Positions 34,101 through 40,068 of a stretch of 40,068 bases of DNA are shown here, in pieces (within the stretch, counting starts at the first letter, position 1; each line of letters starts with the position of its first letter). This DNA is from Bacteroidales bacterium. Its GTDB lineage: Bacteria > Bacteroidota > Bacteroidia > Bacteroidales > VadinHA17. The stretch covers positions 1 to 40,068 of the forward strand of contig JAHYJA010000009.1 in the NCBI GenBank assembly GCA_019429325.1, written 5' to 3'. A model generated the notes under the pieces. That model searched no databases. It was not told the DNA's origin and saw only the letters and a list, made by a program, of their open reading frames with translations. The position numbers and the translations under genes were made by a program.

Positions 34101-35656
34101 AGCCTACTTTCTTCTCAACCAATGCGATCCGGGATACGATTACCTTTTTGTCGGGTAAGGCACGATATTACGTGAAGGAAGAGTATATCGAAGCAGAAGA
34201 GATTAATTACCTGAAAATTGCCGATGCGCTCATTCAGCCGGGCAAGGGCAAGATGATCATTGACAGGAGAGCAAGGATAAGAGAGCTCCAGGATGCCATA
34301 ATAGCTGTCAACAACCGTCATATCCTTCACTCCGGCAAGATCAGCATCGAATCAACCAGAAGATATTCAGGCAGTGCACTTTACGACTACCTGGGAGAGA
34401 ATAAAGAGATACAGAGCATCAGTTTCCCTGAGCTTAGTGTGGATACTCTGACAACAACTGCCAGGGGTTATATACCTCTAAGCCAGAATTTCATGCTCAG
34501 CCCCGCGTTTGCATTTTCAGGGGATGTCTTCCTTTCAGCCAGGGCTAATCTCCTCACTTTCACCGGTGCGGCCGGTATTCTGCACGACTGCAGCCGGTTA
34601 TACAGCCATCCGATAAAATTCAGAGCGGATATCGATCCAATGAATGTTATGATACCGGTAAGTGAAAAACCAAGGGATATTAATGATAATCTCGTTTATT
34701 CAGGTTCATTCATCAATACAGATTCAGCTCATATCTACCCGGCTTTTCTCTCATACCAGAAATCATGGAGTGATATCGGCCTGGTAAACTCCAATGGCTT
34801 TCTCTGGTACGACAAACCGAAAAACCGCTATGTGATTGCCTCACGTGAAAAAATTGCAGACCCGGCTATACACGGGGCCCTGGTTGCATTCGATAAAAAC
34901 TTCTGTGTGGTATCAGGGGAAGGCGCGCTCTCTTTCGGTGCCAATTTTGATCTCATGAAAATGAACAGTGCAGGGAGAGTGATCCAGACTCTTGATTCAG
35001 GCAAAGTCACCATCGACGCGATACTGGCTCTCGATTTTCACTTCTCACCCGGAGCGCTTGCCGTAATGAGTGACGAGATACGCATGACGCCGTCGCTCAG
35101 GACTGTCAACCTGAACAGCGATCTGATCGACAAGGGAATGAAAGACCTCCTGGGTGTAAGCGCCGCAGGCCGCCTGAAAGAGGAACTCGATCTGTTCGGG
35201 ACAAGCAGGAATATCCCAAAGGAGTTCACTTATGAACTGCTGTTGAACGACGTCAAACTTTACTGGAATGAATTTACCTCATCCTTCCGGTCGGAGGGAA
35301 AGATTGGCATCGGCTTCATAGGTACACAGCCGGTCAACCTGTATGTAGACGGTTATATCGAAATACAGCGAAGGCGTTCAGGTGACCTGATCGATGTTTA
35401 TCTAAAAGCTGATCAATCTGCCTGGTACTATTTTTCCTACTTCAGGGGCGTTATGATGGCACAGGCTGGTAATATCAACTTCAACAGGCTAATCTCATCC
35501 GCAAAGCCTAAAGACAGGAGAGATCCTGCATCAAGCGTAAGAGTTCCTTATTCATACATGATTGCTGTCGAGGACAGGCTCGGAAGATTCCTGAGAAGGA
35601 TGGAAAGCAGTGAAGGAGACAGGGAGTTATCACCTTTCGACGGGTTGTTCAAATAA
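31148..35656 (+). CDS. Very large exported protein of unknown function (about 1502 residues)
   Basis: The ATG at 31148 (MRGKLTIVCVLFLFIAPLRL, a signal peptide ending SSQ) is preferred to a TTG inside tpiA at 31127. The mature protein is about 1480 residues, mixed alpha/beta with many short beta segments, no membrane span, few cysteines and no motif known to me. It contains recurring structural language such as NVLFNSGSVKWKV, DFYFRVDPFTYENID, LLNDVKLYWNEFTSSF and a C-terminal YIEIQRRRSGDLIDVYLKAD. Its position in a housekeeping operon (tmk, tpiA, rsmE) suggests a conserved Bacteroidota cell-envelope protein. No enzyme function is claimed. One continuous frame, no sign of frameshift. Confidence 0.85.
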   Translation: MRGKLTIVCVLFLFIAPLRLSSQVKPAFSGEPGKYREELPAYMGLTLNEEQTANVNAFIAKWDSAAYSKVTMFQILDLSSQMTARQMRAIPHFNEFLKTLNEFVDYKRDGDFLTYWLTGLSEMLFNPRLTNENLATYFRNTSLLIRENVLFNSGSVKWKVKTSDIKFIHDTIFKIVISNATLTCYSQRDSTEIYNVTGSYIPDIQQFHGKYGIVTWEKAGYLREDVFAELNNYRINAARSGFTSDSAKLTHKTYFKEPVYGTLSDQAISIESKERATFPKFETYVKEFRINNIYEGVDYEGGLVFEGASVKGNGEMFNPARISLRRNDTLYMKLASNEFTFTINALTSPEAESALYLGGDSIYHSNLGFSYNVTDRQVSLLRTNNPISKSPYFNSYHSLDMYFESLLWDMKGSKVILSRARGASIGQARFESVSSFNAKYFLQLMGLDEYHPLNRLKQFSEWYYSETFPIAEFARWLNKPEEAVTGMCIDLANRGFIFYDRANREVTIKNKVNDFIDFYIGRKDYDVLQVISETKAPVDNAILDLNDFRLKVNGVRGVFLSDSQKVMLYPYQQRLAIGKNRCLEFDGIVEAGLFTIYGHDFVFNYDTFKITLNNIDSIKVAVETDRRDNYGNPVFERVDNMIQLAKAELYIDDPQNKSGLKSLDQYPIINAVSESYIFFDRIPGLEGIYGRDDFYFRVDPFTYENIDHYKLEDMNLSGVFHGGNILKPIRQYLVIQENNSLGFNMTIPEEGIDIYGEKGRLNNFLSMSNHGLTGHGTLKHLSSTTISDEFRFYPDSMTTQAKVFNMQNDGSGLFPDLASQDVKIRWMPEKDKWLAVNTRGKSFNMFENGTSLDGSLTLTPTVVNGSGIINMPDSRIISDLFRFTSATIHADTADYNLKSPSTSGDAFIAENAATNINFNQNIASFQLNTGSSVVKFPEIQYICTMTDFIYNMSTGILDMEQKGKSSGALLNPSQLLRVSLSNLEKPTFFSTNAIRDTITFLSGKARYYVKEEYIEAEEINYLKIADALIQPGKGKMIIDRRARIRELQDAIIAVNNRHILHSGKISIESTRRYSGSALYDYLGENKEIQSISFPELSVDTLTTTARGYIPLSQNFMLSPAFAFSGDVFLSARANLLTFTGAAGILHDCSRLYSHPIKFRADIDPMNVMIPVSEKPRDINDNLVYSGSFINTDSAHIYPAFLSYQKSWSDIGLVNSNGFLWYDKPKNRYVIASREKIADPAIHGALVAFDKNFCVVSGEGALSFGANFDLMKMNSAGRVIQTLDSGKVTIDAILALDFHFSPGALAVMSDEIRMTPSLRTVNLNSDLIDKGMKDLLGVSAAGRLKEELDLFGTSRNIPKEFTYELLLNDVKLYWNEFTSSFRSEGKIGIGFIGTQPVNLYVDGYIEIQRRRSGDLIDVYLKADQSAWYYFSYFRGVMMAQAGNINFNRLISSAKPKDRRDPASSVRVPYSYMIAVEDRLGRFLRRMESSEGDRELSPFDGLFK

Positions 35657-35680
35657 ATTATAGCCGGATCACAAATTGCC

Positions 35681-36385
35681 ATGCAGATTTTTTATGCTCC
35701 GGAGGCCACCAGTAAAAGCTGTATATTAAGCGAGACCGAATCGAGGCATTGCATTCGTGTCCTGAGGATGTCAACCGGCGACCCTGTAAAAATTGTCGAC
35801 GGAGCGGGCACGCTTTATGAAGGATTCATCAGCGATCCCGATCCACTGAGATGCGGGATAACGATTACCACTGCAATAAAAGATTTTGAAAAAAGGAATT
35901 ACAGGCTTCATATAGCAGTCTCTCCACTAAAAAATTATGAGCGGTTTGAATGGTTTGTTGAGAAGAGTGTTGAATTAGGCATAGATATAATCACTCCGCT
36001 TATCTGCAGCAGAACCGAAAAAACGGGAATAAAGGCAGACAGAATTGGAAAGATCATCATCTCTGCGATGAAACAATCTGTAAAGGCTTTCAGACCTGTA
36101 CTCAACAGCCCCTGCCGATTTGATGACTTTATCAGCCTCAGCCACAGCGGAGTCCTTATGATATCTCATTGCAGTAATAAATTCAGCAGGAACAGGATCG
36201 ATGCTGTCTGCACCAAAGGTCAGGATGCTGTTATCCTTATAGGACCCGAAGGTGATTTCAGTGAGGAGGAAATAGAAAAAGCCCTTGAAAAGGGTTTCAG
36301 ATCTGTTCACCTGGGAAGGAGCAGGCTGAGAACAGAAACGGCAGGCATAGCTGCCTGCCATTCTGTCTATTTTATTAACCAGTAA
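35681..36385 (+). CDS. rsmE: 16S rRNA (uracil(1498)-N(3))-methyltransferase
   Basis: A 234-residue SPOUT methyltransferase that methylates U1498 of 16S rRNA. N-terminal PUA-like part with SETESRHCIRVLRMSTGDPV (about residues 18-37), then SPLKNYERFEWFVEKSVELG (about 86-105), and the knot segment LIGPEGDFSEEEIEKALEKG followed by HLGRSRLRTETAGIAA (about 188-224). All family signatures are present. It starts 25 nt after the large secreted protein and probably ends the tmk operon; a convergent zinc-ribbon gene follows after 9 nt. Confidence 0.96.
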   Translation: MQIFYAPEATSKSCILSETESRHCIRVLRMSTGDPVKIVDGAGTLYEGFISDPDPLRCGITITTAIKDFEKRNYRLHIAVSPLKNYERFEWFVEKSVELGIDIITPLICSRTEKTGIKADRIGKIIISAMKQSVKAFRPVLNSPCRFDDFISLSHSGVLMISHCSNKFSRNRIDAVCTKGQDAVILIGPEGDFSEEEIEKALEKGFRSVHLGRSRLRTETAGIAACHSVYFINQ

Positions 36386-36394
36386 GAGAGTTCA

Positions 36395-36607
36395 TTATCC
36401 TACAAAGAAATCAAAAACATCACCCACTTTTTTTGACGGGACATTGTACAATTCGGTGTATTTGCATTTAGAGCAAACGATGGATGTGAATTTCCTGTTC
36501 TGGATATTGAAGATCTTTGTAAGGAATGAGCTTGCAGTACGGACCTCGCCAATCTCACAGGTACGTGTTCCGCACTTCGGACAGGTATATTTAAGTGGCT
36601 TGTTCAT
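36395..36607 (-). CDS. Zinc-ribbon protein (DUF2082-like)
   Basis: A 70-residue protein with two metal-binding knuckles, [12 protein letters not shown] (residues about 8-19) and [12 protein letters not shown] (about 43-54), as in the DUF2082 nucleic-acid-binding zinc-ribbon family, where the linker contains a [13 protein letters not shown]-like stretch. The role is unknown. It is the last gene of the SPFH operon, its start overlapping the Arc-type repressor gene by 17 bp, and this three-gene grouping suggests a functional link. Confidence 0.85.
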   Translation of the reverse strand: MNKPLKYTCPKCGTRTCEIGEVRTASSFLTKIFNIQNRKFTSIVCSKCKYTELYNVPSKKVGDVFDFFVG

Positions 36608-36785
36608 CTTTATCTTTTTGATGATTTTGTGATTTAGTCTTCCATCTGCCTGCTTTTTTCAGCGCCTGATCCAGCAGGTACTCAATCTGCCCGTTCGTGC
36701 TGCGGAACTCGTCAGCAGCCCATTTTTCAAGCGATCTCAATTTTTCCGGATCAATCCTGAGGACAAATGGTTTCTTTGAACTCAT
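36591..36785 (-). CDS. Arc-type ribbon-helix-helix DNA-binding protein
   Basis: A 64-residue protein: beta strand [18 protein letters not shown] then helix-turn-helix [16 protein letters not shown], the short ribbon-helix-helix fold of Arc/MetJ-type repressors, followed by a charged tail. It is encoded 3 nt after the SPFH gene and overlaps the zinc-ribbon gene, so the three are translated together. A palindrome at the operon promoter (37438-37454) is a possible operator for it. In toxin-antitoxin systems similar proteins are antitoxins, but no toxin is here. Confidence 0.85.
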   Translation of the reverse strand: MSSKKPFVLRIDPEKLRSLEKWAADEFRSTNGQIEYLLDQALKKAGRWKTKSQNHQKDKDEQAT

Positions 36786-36788
36786 ATC

Positions 36789-37430
36789 CTATGAATGTAA
36801 AGTACCTGTATTGACGATTGGCGTTGCATCCTTATCTCCGCAGAGAACTACCATCAGATTGCTTACCATTGCAGCCTTCTTTTCCTCGTCAAGGTCAACA
36901 ATATTCTTGTCGGAGAGTTGTTCCAGTGCCATCTGCACCATCGATACGGCTCCCTCGACTATCTTGAATCTGGCCGAGACGACGGCGGAAGCCTGTTGTC
37001 TTCTGAGCATGGCATTTGCGATCTCCTCGGCATAAGCGATATAGTTTATCCTCGCCTCGATTACTTCGATGCCGGCAATCAGGAGCCTTTCGCGTATCTC
37101 CCGCTCCATCTCGTCGTTGACCTTGATAGGCTCGCTGTCAAAATTCCGGGCGCGGAGGGAGATCTTACGTTTCGTATAAAAAGGATTCACCCAGAAGAAT
37201 CCGTTTTCCCGGACAGTGCCCTTATATGCGCCGAAAAGTACCATCACGCACGATTCGTTCGGATTGACCACGGTAAAACCGATTGTCAGAAGAACGAACA
37301 ACAACGTGCAGATTACACCAAGCCAGATTATGCCATAAGCAAATCCGGCCAAAGCCCCGCCGATAAGGAGAATTTCTATCAGCAGTGCAAGATAACCCGA
37401 AATGGGTTTGAGGGAAAATTCCTGTTTCAT
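36789..37430 (-). CDS. SPFH/band-7 protein with apparent in-frame internal deletion
   Basis: 213 residues. The N-terminus has two membrane spans (about 11-30 and 33-53), then the SPFH start TVVNPNESCVMVLFGAYKGT and ISLRARNFDSEPIKVND; the C-terminal half has IAGIEVIEARINYIAYAEEI, MLRRQQASAVVSARFKIVEG and the tail LVVLCGDKDATPIVNTGTLH, as in the usual SPFH family of about 285-300 residues. Between KVND and EMEREIRERL about 80 residues of the SPFH core normally follow (metal/valine-rich strands and YENFV- or YPYD-type segments); here they are missing, while the frame is kept. Both ends are normal, so this looks like an in-frame deletion. First gene of the operon. Confidence 0.85.
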   Translation of the reverse strand: MKQEFSLKPISGYLALLIEILLIGGALAGFAYGIIWLGVICTLLFVLLTIGFTVVNPNESCVMVLFGAYKGTVRENGFFWVNPFYTKRKISLRARNFDSEPIKVNDEMEREIRERLLIAGIEVIEARINYIAYAEEIANAMLRRQQASAVVSARFKIVEGAVSMVQMALEQLSDKNIVDLDEEKKAAMVSNLMVVLCGDKDATPIVNTGTLHS

Positions 37431-37437
37431 TTTTTAT

Positions 37438-37454
37438 GATATTAATTTAATATC
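37438..37454. promoter_or_regulatory. 17-bp palindrome at the SPFH operon start (operator candidate)
   Basis: GATATTAATTTAATATC is a perfect inverted repeat of 8 bp around one central base, lying directly downstream of the -7 box (37456-37463) and 7 nt before the SPFH start codon. It covers the predicted transcription start, where a repressor would block initiation. The operon itself encodes an Arc-type ribbon-helix-helix protein, an obvious candidate. It is AT-only apart from the ends, so chance symmetry is possible. Confidence 0.5.
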
Positions 37455-37455
37455 A

Positions 37456-37487
37456 CAAATATATTATTTTAAATTAATATATACAAA
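37456..37487 (-). promoter_or_regulatory. Promoter of the SPFH operon
   Basis: On the minus strand TTTG (37487-37484), exactly 20 nt, TATATTTG (37463-37456). Both boxes and the spacing match the Bacteroidota sigma-ABfr consensus, the best promoter in the window. It overlaps no gene and the palindrome lies immediately after it. Confidence 0.75.
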
Positions 37488-37514
37488 AAAAACACAGATT
37501 TTCTCTGTGTTTTC
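37488..37514 (-). terminator. Intrinsic terminator of the sigma factor/small-protein unit
   Basis: Read on the minus strand, AAAACACAGA pairs with TCTGTGTTTT around a short GAAAA loop and is followed by a long T-tract. It begins 5 nt after the stop of the 65-residue gene. It also insulates the downstream SPFH promoter, which starts within the T-tract. Confidence 0.8.
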
Positions 37515-37518
37515 TCTC

Positions 37519-37716
37519 TCAGTTGTTTTGCCTGATTCGTTTTATCAGGCGTTTGGTAACCCGTTTCCCCGGAGCTGCTTTCACCATGCTAAGGAGGCTC
37601 ATCACCTCGCTGAACTGTGAATTAAATCCCCATGCATCTTCATAGAGATCTATCTTGTCCACATCAATGTCCCGGTAAGAAATTAAGCGTGTAGAATTTA
37701 TACCCATAGGCTTCAT
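37519..37716 (-). CDS. Small protein of unknown function downstream of the sigma factor
   Basis: A 65-residue soluble protein, MKPMGINSTRLISYRDIDVD at the N-terminus, an acidic/aromatic middle (KIDLYEDAWGFNSQF) and a basic C-terminus (APGKRVTKRLIKRIRQNN). No family recognised. It starts 50 nt after the ECF sigma gene on the same strand and is directly followed by a strong terminator, so both are very probably one transcript. It may be a small partner of the sigma factor, but anti-sigma activity is not indicated by sequence. Confidence 0.65.
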   Translation of the reverse strand: MKPMGINSTRLISYRDIDVDKIDLYEDAWGFNSQFSEVMSLLSMVKAAPGKRVTKRLIKRIRQNN

Positions 37717-37766
37717 GATTATTTTTATCAGAAAACGGCCCGGGGGGGATAAATATTGTTTTCTTT

Positions 37767-38354
37767 TTAATTTAATGTGAGGCTGATCTTCTTTTCTTCC
37801 ATCATTTTCCTCATATTGATGAGGGCATACCTCATCCGGCCGAGGGCTGTGTTGATGCTTACATCGGTAATGTCAGCTATTTCCTTGAAGCTTAATCCTG
37901 AATAATGACGAAGTATCACCACTTCACGCTGGTCATCCGGCAGATGGCTTATAAGTCTTCTTATATCCTTCTGGATCTGCCTCTTTATCAGATGCTCCTC
38001 GATATTGGCTTCAGCCAGTCGCTTTGAATTGAACAGGTCTGATTCATAATCATCGTTCGAGATGGTATTGAGCTGTTTGATCCTCCGGAAGTGATCGATT
38101 ATCAGGTTATGTGCTATTCGCATAACCCACGAGATGAACTTGCCGTTATCGTAGTATTTGCCCGATTTGACTGACTGTATCACCTTCAGGAATGTATCCT
38201 GGAAGAGATCCTCAGCAAGGGCCTGATCGCGTATATACAAGCTTATATATGCGAAGACCTTATTCTTATGACGTTTGATTAGCTGTTCGAAGCAGGACTG
38301 CTCACCTTTTATGAACCTTTCGATCAGTTCATAATCGGAAATCATTTTTTTCAT
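37767..38354 (-). CDS. ECF-type RNA polymerase sigma factor
   Basis: A 195-residue sigma-70 family protein. Region 2 has DQALAEDLFQDTFLKVIQSV and GKFISWVMRIAHNLIIDHFR (about residues 43-90), the -10 recognition part; a variable linker (about 92-125) follows; region 4 has LPDDQREVVILRHYSGLSFK and EIADITDVSINTALGRMRYA (about 138-177), the helix-turn-helix. It is complete. No membrane anti-sigma follows; instead there is a 65-residue gene and a terminator. It diverges from uvrA with a 164-bp shared region. Confidence 0.93.
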   Translation of the reverse strand: MKKMISDYELIERFIKGEQSCFEQLIKRHKNKVFAYISLYIRDQALAEDLFQDTFLKVIQSVKSGKYYDNGKFISWVMRIAHNLIIDHFRRIKQLNTISNDDYESDLFNSKRLAEANIEEHLIKRQIQKDIRRLISHLPDDQREVVILRHYSGLSFKEIADITDVSINTALGRMRYALINMRKMMEEKKISLTLN

Positions 38355-38469
38355 TGCTCACTCTTTTAATAAATCAAGAGTAGAGTTGTTTGATAGGCAG
38401 TCCTCCTTTAGAGTTAGTTTGTAATAATCAGCAAAGCAAAGAAAACAATTTTTTTTGATATGAAAGTGT

Positions 38470-38477
38470 TACTTTTG
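38470..38477 (+). promoter_or_regulatory. -7 box candidate of uvrA
   Basis: TACTTTTG fits TAnnTTTG. A run of eight T (38450-38457) lies about 13-20 nt upstream, which is near the -33 position. The leader would be about 35 nt to the uvrA ATG. Consensus match only. Confidence 0.45.
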
Positions 38478-38518
38478 ACTTTTTACGGAATTTTCGTTAA
38501 AAAGTTACATTATTACAG

Positions 38519-40068
38519 ATGGACGGGAATATTGAAATCAAGGGAGCGAGGGTTCATAATCTGAAAAATGTGAGTCTTAAAATTCCAAGAAACAAGCTTG
38601 TTGTAATTACAGGCGTTTCAGGTTCAGGCAAATCTTCCCTTGCATTTGATACAATATACGCGGAGGGTCAGAGGAGGTATGTTGAGAGTCTCTCAGCATA
38701 TGCAAGGCAGTTCCTCGGGAGGATGAACAAGCCGGAGGTTGACTTCATCAACGGGATACCTCCGGCCATCGCGATTGAACAAAAGACCAATTCGAGGAAT
38801 CCCCGCTCAACGGTCGGCACCTCCACCGAGATATATGATTATATTAGGCTTCTGTTCGGCAGGATCGGCCGCACCTTTTCGCCTGTTTCGGGCAGGGAAG
38901 TAAAAAGGCACTCGCCTGACGATATAGTAAAGTTCGTTTCAGGTCTTCCCGAAGGTATGAAAATCCTAATCGCCTCACCCGGAATTATTCCGGAAAACAT
39001 TGATATACGGGAGTATTTATCCTTCCTGGAGAAGCAGGGATTTAACCGTCTGGAAGCGAACGGAGTTATCCTGCAGACTGACGATCCGGGGCTTGAAGAG
39101 GCAATAAAGCCCGGACAGCAGGTTAATATTATCATTGACAGGATAATTACAGAAATGTCTGACGACAATCTCAGCAGAATTGCTGATTCCGCCCAGACGG
39201 CATTCCAGACGGGAAATGGCCATTGTCAGCTCATAATGATGGAAAACGGGACGGTGGCGCGAGAAAATTTCTCCAACAAATTCGAGGAAGATGGTATCGT
39301 ATTCGAAGAGCCGTCAGAACATCTTTTCAGCTTCAACAATCCACTGGGTGCATGCCCTCTCTGCGAGGGATATGGCAGGATAATAGGGATCGACGAAAAC
39401 CTGGTTATACCTGATCAGAATCTCTCTGTATACCAGGATGCTATAGTGTGCTGGAAAGGTGAAACAATGAAGAAATGGAAGGAGAGGCTGGTCTCAAATG
39501 CCGGGCTGTTCGGGTTCCCCATACACAAGCCCTGGTATCAGCTCACTGAGGAGCAGAAAGAACTAATCTGGAAGGGTAACAGGTATTTCTATGGTATTGA
39601 CCGTTTTTTTCAGCACCTCGAAGAAAAGAAATACAAGATACAGTACAGGGTATTGCTTAGCCGCTACAGGGGCAAGACGGTCTGTCCCGGCTGCAGGGGA
39701 TCAAGATTAAGGAAAGAGGCAGGATATGTAAAGGTAGCGTCAAAAACTGTGCAGGAACTTGTTTCCATGCCGGTGATTAAGCTTCAGGAATTCTTTCATG
39801 CCGTTGTTCTCGGACCTCAGGATGCCAGGATTGCAGAAAGGGTTATCACTGAGATCCGGCAGAGGCTTGATTTTCTGGTTGATGTAGGCCTCCCCTATTT
39901 AACGCTGGACAGATTATCCTCCACTCTGTCGGGGGGTGAATCGCAGAGAATAAACCTGGCTACGTCGCTCGGGAGCAACCTTGTGGGCTCGATGTACATA
40001 CTTGACGAACCCAGTATCGGCTTGCATCCCCGCGATACCAACCTGCTTACCGGAGTATTAAAGGAACT
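38519..40068 (+). CDS. uvrA: Excinuclease ABC subunit A, 3' end outside window
   Basis: The ATG at 38519 begins MDGNIEIKGARVHNLKNVSL; the frame is open to the last base, giving about 516 of an expected roughly 940 residues. Walker A is TGVSGSGKSSLAFDTIYAEG (about 31-50), followed by RRYVESLSAYARQFLGRM and the KTNSRNPRSTVGTSTEIYDY segment. The zinc-binding cysteines are in CPLCEGYG (about 279) and CPGCRGSR (about 389), and the first ABC signature LSGGESQRINLATSLG with Walker B MYILDEPSIGLHPRD is at the end. UvrA recognises bulky DNA lesions with UvrB. It diverges from the sigma factor gene. Confidence 0.97.
   Translation, partial: MDGNIEIKGARVHNLKNVSLKIPRNKLVVITGVSGSGKSSLAFDTIYAEGQRRYVESLSAYARQFLGRMNKPEVDFINGIPPAIAIEQKTNSRNPRSTVGTSTEIYDYIRLLFGRIGRTFSPVSGREVKRHSPDDIVKFVSGLPEGMKILIASPGIIPENIDIREYLSFLEKQGFNRLEANGVILQTDDPGLEEAIKPGQQVNIIIDRIITEMSDDNLSRIADSAQTAFQTGNGHCQLIMMENGTVARENFSNKFEEDGIVFEEPSEHLFSFNNPLGACPLCEGYGRIIGIDENLVIPDQNLSVYQDAIVCWKGETMKKWKERLVSNAGLFGFPIHKPWYQLTEEQKELIWKGNRYFYGIDRFFQHLEEKKYKIQYRVLLSRYRGKTVCPGCRGSRLRKEAGYVKVASKTVQELVSMPVIKLQEFFHAVVLGPQDARIAERVITEIRQRLDFLVDVGLPYLTLDRLSSTLSGGESQRINLATSLGSNLVGSMYILDEPSIGLHPRDTNLLTGVLKE

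Noticed and set aside
36591-37430. Toxin-antitoxin module (Arc-type antitoxin)
   Set aside because: The neighbour genes are an SPFH membrane protein and a zinc ribbon, with no toxin fold recognised.

Overview
The window looks like chromosomal DNA of a member of the Bacteroidota, probably a Bacteroidales/Marinilabiliales-type anaerobe. Evidence for this is a type-B (CHU_C) type IX secretion sorting domain, a BT_3928-type DoxX protein, folP next to cdaA, and many promoters of the Bacteroidota form TTTG-N19-21-TAnnTTTG. No rRNA, CRISPR array, phage or transposase gene was seen. One tRNA (Pro, TGG) is present. The organism assignment is inference; no search could be run.

Layout. 1-2.5 kb: a sulfur operon (C-terminal part of a sulfide:quinone oxidoreductase, DUF1641, TusE/DsrC-like, DsrE2-like). 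2.5-7.2 kb: a polyphosphate and phospho-sugar block (CHAD protein on the minus strand; phosphofructokinase, SixA and polyphosphate kinase on the plus strand). 7.2-9.1 kb: an ICMT-like methyltransferase, a Tat-type Rieske protein and a secreted protein of unknown function. 9.2-11.8 kb: a minus-strand operon for sulfide-dependent homocysteine synthesis (DUF39, NIL-ferredoxin, UPF0280) behind a SAM-I type riboswitch that I recognise in the leader. It shares a sulfide theme with the first operon.

11.8-14.6 kb is an accessory-looking segment. A Tat-signal fucose-isomerase-like protein sits between two octamer repeat arrays. It is followed by 11-bp and 46-bp tandem repeats, tRNA-Pro and a 127-bp nested palindromic element. 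14.6-18.0 kb holds an ABC exporter, a YwqK-like MORN protein and a TPR protein. 18.1-21.1 kb is a gene graveyard: an ECF sigma remnant head-to-head with a histidine kinase that appears 5'-truncated, an L,D-transpeptidase C-terminal fragment, an intact L,D-transpeptidase and a glycosyltransferase N-terminal fragment. 21.1-26.6 kb has a T9SS surface protein, a truncated-looking TPR gene, a YhcH-family lipoprotein and a PQQ-type beta-propeller protein.

26.6-40 kb is mostly housekeeping: cdaA and folP (minus); tmk, DoxX protein, tpiA, a 1502-residue secreted protein of unknown function and rsmE (plus, one tight operon); then a minus-strand operon of an SPFH protein with an apparent internal deletion, an Arc-type repressor and a zinc-ribbon protein, with a palindrome at its promoter; an ECF sigma factor with a small downstream gene; and the 5' part of uvrA running off the window.
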